A program made the position numbers and the translations under genes. From assembly GCA_021106755.1 (NCBI GenBank), contig JAIOTM010000051.1:1-5018 (forward strand): 5,018 nucleotides of DNA, given 5' to 3'. Positions 1 through 5,018 of the stretch are shown here, piece after piece. The first letter of the stretch is position 1; each line of letters starts with the position of its first letter. Below the pieces are notes generated by a model. That model did no database searches, was not told the origin of the DNA, and saw only the letters and a program-made list of their open reading frames with translations. The stretch comes from Candidatus Cloacimonadota bacterium. Lineage in GTDB: Bacteria > Cloacimonadota > Cloacimonadia > Cloacimonadales > JAIOQZ01.

Positions 1-1134
1 ACCCTGTTTTTGATTATCTACATTGCCAGTGTAATGATTTTACAATCTTTTTTTCTGAAACAGCAACGTGCGATAGACCAGAAATTCAGCAATATGCAAC
101 CTGACGAAGTTTTGCCCAAACTTGAGTTTAAGACCAGTGCTGACAGTACTTCCGCCAGAGATTTCATATATTCTTTTCGGGAATCGTTAGCTTCGGTAAA
201 GATGATTCAGCACGAAACCCAGTTTTATTCAGTGCTTTTTCTTGTTGTGGTAATGCTGGTTTCGGTTGGGGTGTTCGCGTTTGTTTTTTACCGAATCACA
301 AATCCGCTTAAAGAACTGGAAAAAGCCACCGCGAAAATCCGGCAGGGAGATTTTGATGTATTCTTACCTGAAACAGGCTTAGGTGAGTTGAAGCAGTTAA
401 AGCAATCTTTCAATGAGATGTCACGGGAATTGGAGCAAACTCAGAATCGACTGCTGCAAGCCGAGAAAGAGATGATCTGGAAAGAATTATCAAGAATCCT
501 CGCTCATGAGATTAAGAATCCTCTAACACCTATTAACCTGGCAGTAGAACGGTTAGAAGAGAAATACGAACTCGACAGACAGAAGTTTGTAGAGATATTC
601 CCCGAAGCTTCCCGGATGATTAAAATGGAGATAAAGAATCTGCGCGATTTAGTTCAGTCCTTCTCCAGTTTCGCTAAAATTTCTACACCTGTTCAATCTG
701 TATTCGATCCGGCGGAATCAATTCGGGAGATGATTAAACCATATAATCACCAGTATAATATCAAGCTTAACATGCTGGAACATCATCGGATAAGGTTTGA
801 TGAAACACATTTTTACCAGATTTTTACTAACTTATTCCAAAATGCTATCGAAGTATCGAATGAAGAGAAACCGATTCTGATTAACCTTCGCCAAAGCCGC
901 AGTTATCTTGTTCTGGAAATAATTGATGAAGGTATGGGCATTGCTCCAGAGGATATGCCCCGAATTTTTGAACCTTATTTCACAAAGAAAAAGCGGGGAA
1001 CCGGACTTGGACTGGCGTTAGTTAAACGACTTTCTCAGGCAAACAATGCTGTAATCCGCGCACAAAGCGATTTGGGTAAAGGTAGCAAATTTGAACTGAT
1101 AATGGAGGACATCCTTGAACGTTCTGATTATTGA
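1..1134 (+). CDS. NtrY-like membrane sensor histidine kinase, 5' partial
   Basis: This is the C-terminal 377 codons of a sensor histidine kinase. The frame is open to the left edge, so the true start lies outside the window and the TTG at 10 should not be taken as the start. In window codon numbering, a hydrophobic stretch (about 2-16) looks like the end of one membrane helix. An extracytoplasmic loop of about 55 residues follows, then a strong second helix (about 75-99), a HAMP domain (about 98-148) and a short coiled coil. The H-box AHEIKNPLTPI has the phosphoacceptor His at codon 169. The ATPase domain has an N-box Asn at 281, G1 DEGMG at 309-313, an F-box FEPYF and G2 GTGLGL at 333-338, so it looks catalytically complete. 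The H-box and the following ERLEEKY resemble the NtrY family, which normally carries a PAS domain between HAMP and HisKA. None fits here. The stop overlaps the next gene, its likely phosphorylation partner. The signal sensed is unknown. Confidence 0.95.
   Translation, partial: TLFLIIYIASVMILQSFFLKQQRAIDQKFSNMQPDEVLPKLEFKTSADSTSARDFIYSFRESLASVKMIQHETQFYSVLFLVVVMLVSVGVFAFVFYRITNPLKELEKATAKIRQGDFDVFLPETGLGELKQLKQSFNEMSRELEQTQNRLLQAEKEMIWKELSRILAHEIKNPLTPINLAVERLEEKYELDRQKFVEIFPEASRMIKMEIKNLRDLVQSFSSFAKISTPVQSVFDPAESIREMIKPYNHQYNIKLNMLEHHRIRFDETHFYQIFTNLFQNAIEVSNEEKPILINLRQSRSYLVLEIIDEGMGIAPEDMPRIFEPYFTKKKRGTGLGLALVKRLSQANNAVIRAQSDLGKGSKFELIMEDILERSDY
1104..1108 (+). promoter_or_regulatory. Ribosome binding site deciding a TTG start
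   Basis: GGAGG lies inside the end of the kinase gene, six bases before the TTG at 1115. It supports TTG as the start of the sigma-54 activator. From this codon the receiver domain begins normally, with NVLIIDDE at its N-terminus. The first in-frame ATG further down would delete the acidic pocket. Confidence 0.75.
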
Positions 1135-2458
1135 TGACGAAATAAACATTCGTCAAACACTGCGAAGCATACTCGAAGATGAAGGTTACGATTGCGAGAC
1201 TGCTGCTAATGGAAAAGAAGGCATTAAACAGTTAGAAAATTTCAACGCGGATGTAATCCTGCTTGATGTGCAGATGGATGAAATGGACGGACTCACCGCG
1301 TTAGAGCATATCCTTAAAGCAGACCCAACTTTGCAGGTAATAATGATTTCCGGGCATAGTGGAATAGGCGAAGCGGTGCGGGCTATTAAGACAGGCGCGT
1401 TTGATTTCTTAGAGAAACCGCTCTCTCTTCCAAAGGTTAAGATAACAGTTAGTAAAGCTGCAAAATTCCGGCAGTTGTCGATGGAAAACAGACGACTGAA
1501 AATTGATATTGAAGAACGCTATCAGTTAATAGGTAATAGCCCCCCCATGCAAAAGCTTCGCGAAATGATTCGTAAAGTAGCTCCCAGCAACGCTAAAGTA
1601 CTTATTCGGGGGGAAAGCGGTACTGGCAAAGAACTTGTTGCCTGGGCGATTCATCAGCAAAGCGGACGTGCTGATAAACCCTTTATCCGGTTTAATTCAG
1701 CAGCAATTCCCGCTGAACTGGTCGAAAGCGAGTTGTTTGGGTTTGAGAAAGGAGCGTTTACTGGTGCGGTTAAAGGAAAAAAAGGCAAATTGGAAGAGGC
1801 GGATGGCGGCACATTATTCTTAGATGAAATCGGAGATATGTCTCTCTCGGCTCAATCAAAAATACTTCGGGTAATCCAGGAAGGTGAATTTGAGCGAGTA
1901 GGTAGCAACAAAACTCATAAAATTGATGCCAGAATAATCGCGGCAACCCATAAGAACTTAGAAGAGATGGTCGCGGAAAACCTGTTCCGTGATGATTTAT
2001 TCTATCGTCTCAACGTTGTCCCAATTCATACGCCAGCCTTGCGTCAACATCCCGAAGACATGTCGCAATTAGTAAACCACCTGTCATGTATGGCTATCCG
2101 CGACTTGAATGTCACCCCAAAGAATTTCCTGCCTGAAACAATTTGCGCCTTAAAAGGACGGGTTTTCCCTGGAAATGTGCGAGAGCTTAAAAACCTGATT
2201 GAGCGGATATATATCCTTGAAGAAAAAGAAGAAATAGCTCCAGATGATTTGCCGGAAACAACCACCCGTAAAAGCAATTCTGATTTCTTCTGGCAGGAAA
2301 CCTTGTCCTTCACTGAGAAGAAAAAGGACTTTGAAGCACGCTACTTAGAAGTTCAACTTGAACTTCATGGACACAATGTTTCTCGCACAGCGGAGGCATT
2401 GTCTATGCACCAAAGCAATTTATCACGTAAGCTTAAAGAACTGGGAATTAAACTATAA
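1115..2458 (+). CDS. NtrX-like sigma-54-dependent response regulator
   Basis: This is a 447-residue NtrC-family activator, complete and of normal length. The receiver domain (about 1-118) has acidic-pocket residues D7 and D8, phosphoacceptor D51, S79 and K101. A linker leads to the AAA+ sigma-54 interaction domain (about 138-365). That domain has Walker A GESGTGKE (166-173), the sigma-54-contacting GAFTGA loop (213-218), Walker B FLDE (D237, E238) and the conserved LFYRLNVVPI segment. A Fis-type helix-turn-helix closes the protein (about 420-447), ending in NLSRKLKELGIKL, which is typical of NtrX. The family hydrolyses ATP to open sigma-54 RNA polymerase complexes at enhancer-dependent promoters. 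The start is TTG, overlapping the kinase gene by 20 bases, which implies translational coupling and a cognate pair. The usual PPLRER segment reads TPALRQH here, a mild divergence. NtrX-like is preferred to NtrC or AtoC because of the NtrY-like partner and the tail. The target genes are unknown. Confidence 0.96.
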   Translation: MNVLIIDDEINIRQTLRSILEDEGYDCETAANGKEGIKQLENFNADVILLDVQMDEMDGLTALEHILKADPTLQVIMISGHSGIGEAVRAIKTGAFDFLEKPLSLPKVKITVSKAAKFRQLSMENRRLKIDIEERYQLIGNSPPMQKLREMIRKVAPSNAKVLIRGESGTGKELVAWAIHQQSGRADKPFIRFNSAAIPAELVESELFGFEKGAFTGAVKGKKGKLEEADGGTLFLDEIGDMSLSAQSKILRVIQEGEFERVGSNKTHKIDARIIAATHKNLEEMVAENLFRDDLFYRLNVVPIHTPALRQHPEDMSQLVNHLSCMAIRDLNVTPKNFLPETICALKGRVFPGNVRELKNLIERIYILEEKEEIAPDDLPETTTRKSNSDFFWQETLSFTEKKKDFEARYLEVQLELHGHNVSRTAEALSMHQSNLSRKLKELGIKL

Positions 2459-2463
2459 GGAGG
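2457..2463 (+). promoter_or_regulatory. Strong Shine-Dalgarno overlapping upstream stop
   Basis: AAGGAGG is a near-perfect anti-16S match. It shares its two A bases with the TAA stop of the sigma-54 activator and sits four bases before the ATG at 2468. It fixes that start and indicates co-translation of the small GerW-like protein with the regulator. Confidence 0.8.
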
Positions 2464-2467
2464 TATC

Positions 2468-2827
2468 ATGGCTCTTAGTAAATTAGCATCAACCTTGAGT
2501 ACCAAAATCTCCGAAGCACTGCATATCAAGCTGGTTTTCGGAAATCCCGTTACGGCTTCGGGAAAAACTATCATTCCCGTAGCCAAAATTGGTTTTGGTT
2601 TTGGCAGTGGCGGATCATTTGTCACTCCATCTTCCGAAGAGAACAAGCAGGTAGAGAACGGTGGAGGTGGCGGCGGCGGTAGTGCCGAACCACTCGGAGT
2701 ATTCGAGATTTCCGATAGCGGAACCCGCTTTATTCCTGTTATCACAACCCGCCAGATTATCTTTATCTCGCTATTTGTCTTAATAACTCTAAGACGTGTC
2801 TTCCGGCGGAAAAAGCGGAAGAAATAA
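2468..2827 (+). CDS. GerW/YtfJ-family protein with hydrophobic polybasic tail
   Basis: This is a small protein of 119 residues. An N-terminal helix (about 3-18) is followed by FGNPVTASGKTIIPVAKIGFGFGSGG (split: FGNPV 24-28, GKTIIPVAKI 32-41, GFGFGSGG 42-49). This pattern is typical of the GerW/YtfJ family (Pfam Spore_YtfJ), named for spore germination in Bacillus but also found in many non-sporulating bacteria. A run of seven glycines (65-71) corresponds to the family's usual glycine-rich loop, and a second strand region ends at FIPV (88-91). The C-terminus adds a short hydrophobic stretch (about 96-108) and then a strongly basic tail (RRVFRRKKRKK). Together these could anchor it to the inner face of the cytoplasmic membrane. 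The hydrophobic part is short for a full membrane span, so peripheral attachment is possible. The molecular role of the family is poorly known. Its position directly behind the activator suggests shared expression, not a sporulation role. Family call fairly sure; function unknown. Confidence 0.85.
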   Translation: MALSKLASTLSTKISEALHIKLVFGNPVTASGKTIIPVAKIGFGFGSGGSFVTPSSEENKQVENGGGGGGGSAEPLGVFEISDSGTRFIPVITTRQIIFISLFVLITLRRVFRRKKRKK

Positions 2828-2873
2828 CTTGCCCCAACTCTATATTCATATTATTGGTTAAGTAACTCTGTGC

Positions 2874-2879
2874 AAAGGA
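2874..2879 (+). promoter_or_regulatory. Ribosome binding site deciding a GTG start
   Basis: AAAGGA lies six bases before the GTG at 2886. An ATG two bases earlier (2884) is followed at once by a stop codon in its own frame, so GTG is the workable start. The receiver domain then begins at the expected distance. Confidence 0.6.
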
Positions 2880-2885
2880 ACTGAT

Positions 2886-3587
2886 GTGAATACAGAAAAA
2901 CCAGTAATTTTACTTGTGGACGATGTACCAGATAACTTGAAACTCGCGGCTCATATCTTAAAACCGCTGGATTGCGAGATATCCGCAGCCGCTAACGGCA
3001 AATATGCGTTGGATATTGCCGTTAAACTTGTGCCTGATATAATCTTATTAGACGTTATGCTCCCGGATATCAATGGATTTGAAGTATGCCGAAAACTTAA
3101 AGCAGACCCCATAACAGAATTCATTCCTATTATATTTTTAACAGCCCGAAACAGTCACGAAGATGTTGTTAAAGGTTTTGAAGTTGGTGCGGTTGACTAT
3201 GTAACCAAACCCTTTAACAGCTCGGAATTGTTTGCCCGCGTTAAAACACATTTGACCAAAGAAAGACAACACAAGGAAATTCTTCGGTTAAACAGACGTA
3301 ACGCTGCTCTGGCAATGGCTGTTACAGCCAGTCACGAAATTACCCAGCCTTTACAGTCAATTATGGGATACCTGGAACTACTTGAGATAAGCCAACAATC
3401 CAGGGGTATCAATCCAAAAGAAGGGAGATATTTCGCTTCAATAAAGCTGGCTATAGAACGTTGCCAGTTCATTATCTCCAATCTTGAGAATATTAAAGAA
3501 GTTGGATTCGATGAATACACCGAAGGAACAGATATGGCTGTAATAAGAAATCCCGATCAAATCCTTTCAATCCCGGATGAGGAATAA
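2886..3587 (+). CDS. Response regulator with HisKA-like domain, no ATPase domain
   Basis: This 233-residue cytoplasmic protein has two parts. The receiver domain (about 5-123) has D12 and D13, phosphoacceptor D56 in LLDVMLPDING, T86 and K108 in the TKPF motif, so it should be phosphorylatable. A helical linker (about 124-145) leads to a HisKA-like dimerisation region with SHEITQPLQSI (149-159; candidate phosphoacceptor H150). The second helix (about 178-200) is followed by the kind of EYTEGTDMAVI linker that precedes an ATPase domain in kinases. The protein stops about 20 residues later, with no N, G1 or G2 boxes. The following 225 bases do not encode a kinase domain in the frame read through, so a recent frameshift is not evident. 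It may be a phosphorelay intermediate, a phosphate sink or a dimerising scaffold needing another kinase (inference). Alternatively it is an old truncation of a REC-first hybrid kinase. It starts 58 bases after the GerW-like gene with no clear terminator between, so it may belong to the same operon. Confidence 0.92.
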   Translation: MNTEKPVILLVDDVPDNLKLAAHILKPLDCEISAAANGKYALDIAVKLVPDIILLDVMLPDINGFEVCRKLKADPITEFIPIIFLTARNSHEDVVKGFEVGAVDYVTKPFNSSELFARVKTHLTKERQHKEILRLNRRNAALAMAVTASHEITQPLQSIMGYLELLEISQQSRGINPKEGRYFASIKLAIERCQFIISNLENIKEVGFDEYTEGTDMAVIRNPDQILSIPDEE

Positions 3588-3731
3588 CAATCTGCTAAAA
3601 CCCATTTTGTGCTGTGAAGGTTAGTGGTAAACCATCCACGAGGGAGATTTTCTTATCGACTCTTGCACAGGTCTTGCAAGGAGTTTGAAACAACTGCTGA
3701 AGGTTTTCTGTTACTTCAGGTGCGGTCTATA

Positions 3732-3749
3732 ATTTTCGCGGGCGGAAAT
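3732..3749. repeat. Inverted repeat just upstream of the PilZ promoter
   Basis: ATTTTCG and CGGAAAT form an 18-base dyad with a CGGG centre and one imperfect pair. It ends seven bases before the -35 box. The position suits a regulator binding site. It could equally be chance or an RNA hairpin. Confidence 0.3.
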
Positions 3750-3756
3750 AATGTAG

Positions 3757-3785
3757 TTGACATATTATACTTTGAACACTAATAT
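3757..3785 (+). promoter_or_regulatory. Sigma-70-type promoter for the PilZ-like gene
   Basis: A perfect -35 TTGACA (3757-3762), an ideal 17-base spacer and a -10 TAATAT (3780-3785, four of six consensus bases) lie just upstream of the PilZ-like gene. Transcription would start near 3792, leaving a leader of about 20 bases that holds the ribosome binding site. The surrounding AT-rich stretch fits a promoter. It implies that the PilZ-like gene can be expressed independently of the upstream operon. Confidence 0.6.
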
Positions 3786-3803
3786 TTTAATAATTACAAA
3801 ATT

Positions 3804-3807
3804 GGAG
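3804..3807 (+). promoter_or_regulatory. Ribosome binding site of the PilZ-like gene
   Basis: GGAG is five bases before the ATG at 3813 and supports that start. Confidence 0.6.
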
Positions 3808-3812
3808 TAACC

Positions 3813-4178
3813 ATGACAGCACAAGACCGACCAAAACGAGAAAACTTGACTTTTTATCCACGTGTATTCGATGCAAAAGATAAGAAAGAATTAGGCAGTC
3901 TCGCTGATATGAATCTTCAGGGAATGAAAATATTTGGAATTCGTCCTTTGCCATTAGATAAAACTTACCAATTGCGAATTAATCTTCCCGTTAAAATGGC
4001 AGGTAATGAATTCATGATTATCGTAGCCCGAACTCTCTGGGGGAAGGAAGATGTCAATCCTGACTACTGGGCAACAGGTTTTCAGTTTACCGAAGTCAGC
4101 GAGAAAAACGAAAGGATTATCCGTCGATTGATAGAAGATTATAACTTCGTGAACGAATATCAGCAGGAGATGAAATAG
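3813..4178 (+). CDS. PilZ domain-like protein
   Basis: This 121-residue protein resembles single-domain PilZ proteins of the type with an RV-F-D, LG-L-D, GM-I layout, LRINLP at 54-59, W76, DVNPDYWATGFQF (80-92) and a closing helix RLIEDYNF. PilZ domains commonly bind cyclic di-GMP through an N-terminal RxxxR and a D/NxSxxG motif. Here the arginines are R6 and R9 (RPKR, spacing one residue too short), and the second motif reads DMNLQG (32-37) with Asn for Ser. Binding is therefore possible but unproven, and it may be a degenerate adaptor form. There is no signal peptide or membrane segment, so it is cytoplasmic. It has its own promoter and ribosome binding site, stands 225 bases from the REC-HisKA gene, and converges with the next gene. 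PilZ proteins often control motility, surface polysaccharide or secretion. The partner here is not shown. Confident of the fold, unsure of the ligand. Confidence 0.87.
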   Translation: MTAQDRPKRENLTFYPRVFDAKDKKELGSLADMNLQGMKIFGIRPLPLDKTYQLRINLPVKMAGNEFMIIVARTLWGKEDVNPDYWATGFQFTEVSEKNERIIRRLIEDYNFVNEYQQEMK

Positions 4179-4180
4179 CC

Positions 4181-4196
4181 GACTCGTTTTCGATTC
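4181..4196. terminator. Possible weak hairpin between convergent genes
   Basis: GACTCG and CGATTC, separated by TTTT, form a six-pair stem with one mismatch in the 17-base gap between the two convergent stops, touching the last base of the minus-strand stop codon. It could serve as a weak bidirectional terminator. There is no clear U-tract, so this is only a candidate. Confidence 0.2.
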
Positions 4197-5018
4197 TATT
4201 CACTTTCTGCTTCATATTTCTTCATTGTCAGCCGAACCATACTCTCCACGAGGTAACTCGAATCCCCCTTCATCCTGTATAGCGTGGCCCGGCTTTCTTT
4301 CGTGTCGAGTTTCCTCAGACTACGTGCCGTAATCACACGGATTTTCTCCCGCTCGTGATGTATGTACTCTTTAATCAATTTAGTGCTTCGGGCGGATTGC
4401 AGGTCACCAAGGGCACTGAGACACGAACCAAGTAACCTTTTATTCTCCATTAACACGGCAAGCGTATCTATATAAACCGTGTCTTTCAGAGATCCAATCA
4501 GCGCGATTGTGTTGAAAACGGTCAGGCTGTCTTCGCTATGCAGTCCGGGAGAGATGTACTGATTGTAAGCTGTTGTAGCCTTTGCAAAAGTCTCTATGGC
4601 TCTGAAAACAAGCCCTCGTTTCGAGTTCATCCGATTCTCAAAAATGAATAGAGCAGTTTCATCTTCCCTGCTCAAAAGAAGTTCGCCAGCTTTTTTAACT
4701 CGTTTTCTGGCACTGCCAACTCCCCATTCCGAAGCGATGTTAAAAATTATTTCAATATCCGCGGTCGAGTCTATTTCAGTAGCCTGCTCTTCAGTCAACT
4801 CGTCCAGTTCCGTCACAGCCTCCACGAGTAGCGTGTCAATGCCCATTCCGTAAACACTGTTCAACCAGCAACCATTGTTGCGGGGAGAATTGAGCGAATC
4901 CGCCCTGACGGGATACTGATCATCACCACCTGTATCGAGGAAAAAGCCTAATCCCCCGCTATTGCGGCGCACATTGGCGTGACCATAATTCGAGCTGATA
5001 TCAACCAGATAACGGTCA
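4196..5018 (-). CDS. GGDD-Y motif and HEAT-like repeat protein, 5' partial
   Basis: This is the last 273 codons of a minus-strand gene. The frame stays open to the right edge, and the GTG at 4972 lies inside a conserved-looking motif, so the real start is outside. The visible N-terminal part reads DRY at the edge, then NYGH, SGGLGFFLDTGGDDQY and a GMGID segment. The two D-x-Y motifs are 32 residues apart, which suggests the last copies of a tandem GGDD-Y repeat. After an acidic linker (TELDELTEEQATEID) the remaining 180 or so residues are alpha-helical pairs that look like HEAT repeats. The clearest are the units around LSALGDLQSARSTKLIKEYI and VITARSLRKLDTKESRATL. Similar GGDD-Y plus HEAT proteins are recalled from environmental, mostly uncultured bacteria, with no known function. 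The acidic repeats could bind calcium and the HEAT part could bind protein, both inferred. The full protein is probably much longer, and a signal peptide cannot be judged. Confidence 0.72.
   Translation of the reverse strand, partial: DRYLVDISSNYGHANVRRNSGGLGFFLDTGGDDQYPVRADSLNSPRNNGCWLNSVYGMGIDTLLVEAVTELDELTEEQATEIDSTADIEIIFNIASEWGVGSARKRVKKAGELLLSREDETALFIFENRMNSKRGLVFRAIETFAKATTAYNQYISPGLHSEDSLTVFNTIALIGSLKDTVYIDTLAVLMENKRLLGSCLSALGDLQSARSTKLIKEYIHHEREKIRVITARSLRKLDTKESRATLYRMKGDSSYLVESMVRLTMKKYEAESE

Larger units (their letters stand above)
3588..3812 (+). other. Intergenic region with several potential hairpins
   Basis: No coding region is seen in these 225 bases. Four inverted repeats follow one another. 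At 3614-3639, GTG and GGTT pair with AACC and CAC. At 3659-3684, nine pairs with one bulged G enclose a seven-base loop. At 3697-3719, CTGAAG pairs with CTTCAG across eleven bases. At 3732-3749, seven pairs include one T-G wobble around CGGG. The octamer TGAAGGTT also occurs twice (3615-3622 and 3698-3705). All the hairpins lie upstream of the promoter at 3757, so they would not be in a PilZ transcript from that promoter. They could be the 3' end of the upstream transcript, a small RNA or operator sites. None has the U-tract of a standard intrinsic terminator, and no known riboswitch was recognised. Confidence 0.4.

Noticed and set aside
2044..2313. Minus-strand open frame of 89 codons
   Set aside because: It lies wholly inside the well-supported sigma-54 activator and has no recognisable protein features.
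2365..2745. Minus-strand open frame of 126 codons with a proline run
   Set aside because: It is antisense to the activator end and the GerW-like gene. The prolines are the complement of the real glycine run, and no domain is seen.
2828..2885. Sigma-54 or sigma-70 promoter before the REC-HisKA gene
   Set aside because: GG and GC elements are not at the 10-base spacing of a sigma-54 site, and TTGCCC has no good -10 at 16-18 bases. Read-through from the upstream operon is more likely.
3611..3680. tRNA-like stretch, with a D-arm-like TTAGTGGTA after GCTGTGA
   Set aside because: There is no matching acceptor 3' strand, no TPsiC GTTCGA motif and no clear anticodon arm. The spacing is too short for a tRNA.
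3611..3690. c-di-GMP (GEMM) riboswitch upstream of the PilZ-like gene
   Set aside because: Only a loose likeness (GGTAAACC). The conserved GCACAGGGCAAACC and GACGCAAAGC segments are absent, and the region lies upstream of the predicted promoter.
3763..3774. Bacteroidetes-type -10 element (TAnnTTTG)
   Set aside because: TACTTTG is one base short of the required spacing. The TTGACA/17/TAATAT reading is better.
4596..4853. Plus-strand open frame of 85 codons, rich in serine
   Set aside because: It is opposite the HEAT-like gene with low-complexity composition and no convincing ribosome binding site.

Overview
The window shows a moderately AT-rich bacterial chromosome segment. Five genes lie on the + strand and one convergent gene lies on the - strand. 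The parts are an NtrY/NtrX-like two-component pair with an intact sigma-54 activator, a GerW/YtfJ-like protein, a receiver-HisKA protein without a kinase catalytic domain, a PilZ-like protein, and the C-terminal part of a GGDD-Y-motif/HEAT-like protein. This mix suggests a Gram-negative-type environmental lineage, perhaps of the FCB/Zixibacteria kind. That placement is a guess from gene content; nothing in the window fixes the taxon.

Region 1 (1-2827) looks like one transcription unit. A membrane sensor kinase, cut by the left edge, overlaps its response regulator by 20 bases. The regulator is a full receiver/AAA+/Fis-HTH sigma-54 activator. Nine bases after its stop, behind a near-perfect Shine-Dalgarno that overlaps the stop codon, comes a small GerW/YtfJ-like protein with a glycine run and a hydrophobic, polybasic C-terminus. 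Region 2 (2828-3587) is a 58-base gap followed by a receiver domain joined to a HisKA-like dimerisation/phosphoacceptor helix pair. The protein ends where the ATPase domain would begin.

Region 3 (3588-3812) is a 225-base intergenic stretch with several potential hairpins and a good sigma-70-type promoter (perfect -35, 17-base spacer) placed to drive the PilZ-like gene (3813-4178). Region 4 (4196-5018, - strand) is the end of a larger protein that runs off the right edge. It has a GGDD-Y motif region followed by alpha-helical HEAT-like repeats and meets the PilZ gene tail to tail with 17 bases between them.

Working model (inference): the kinase phosphorylates the NtrX-like regulator to switch on sigma-54 promoters that are not in this window. 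The REC-HisKA protein could relay or buffer phosphate in the same circuit. The PilZ-like protein would add a possible c-di-GMP response from its own promoter. No mobile element, CRISPR array, tRNA or rRNA was seen.
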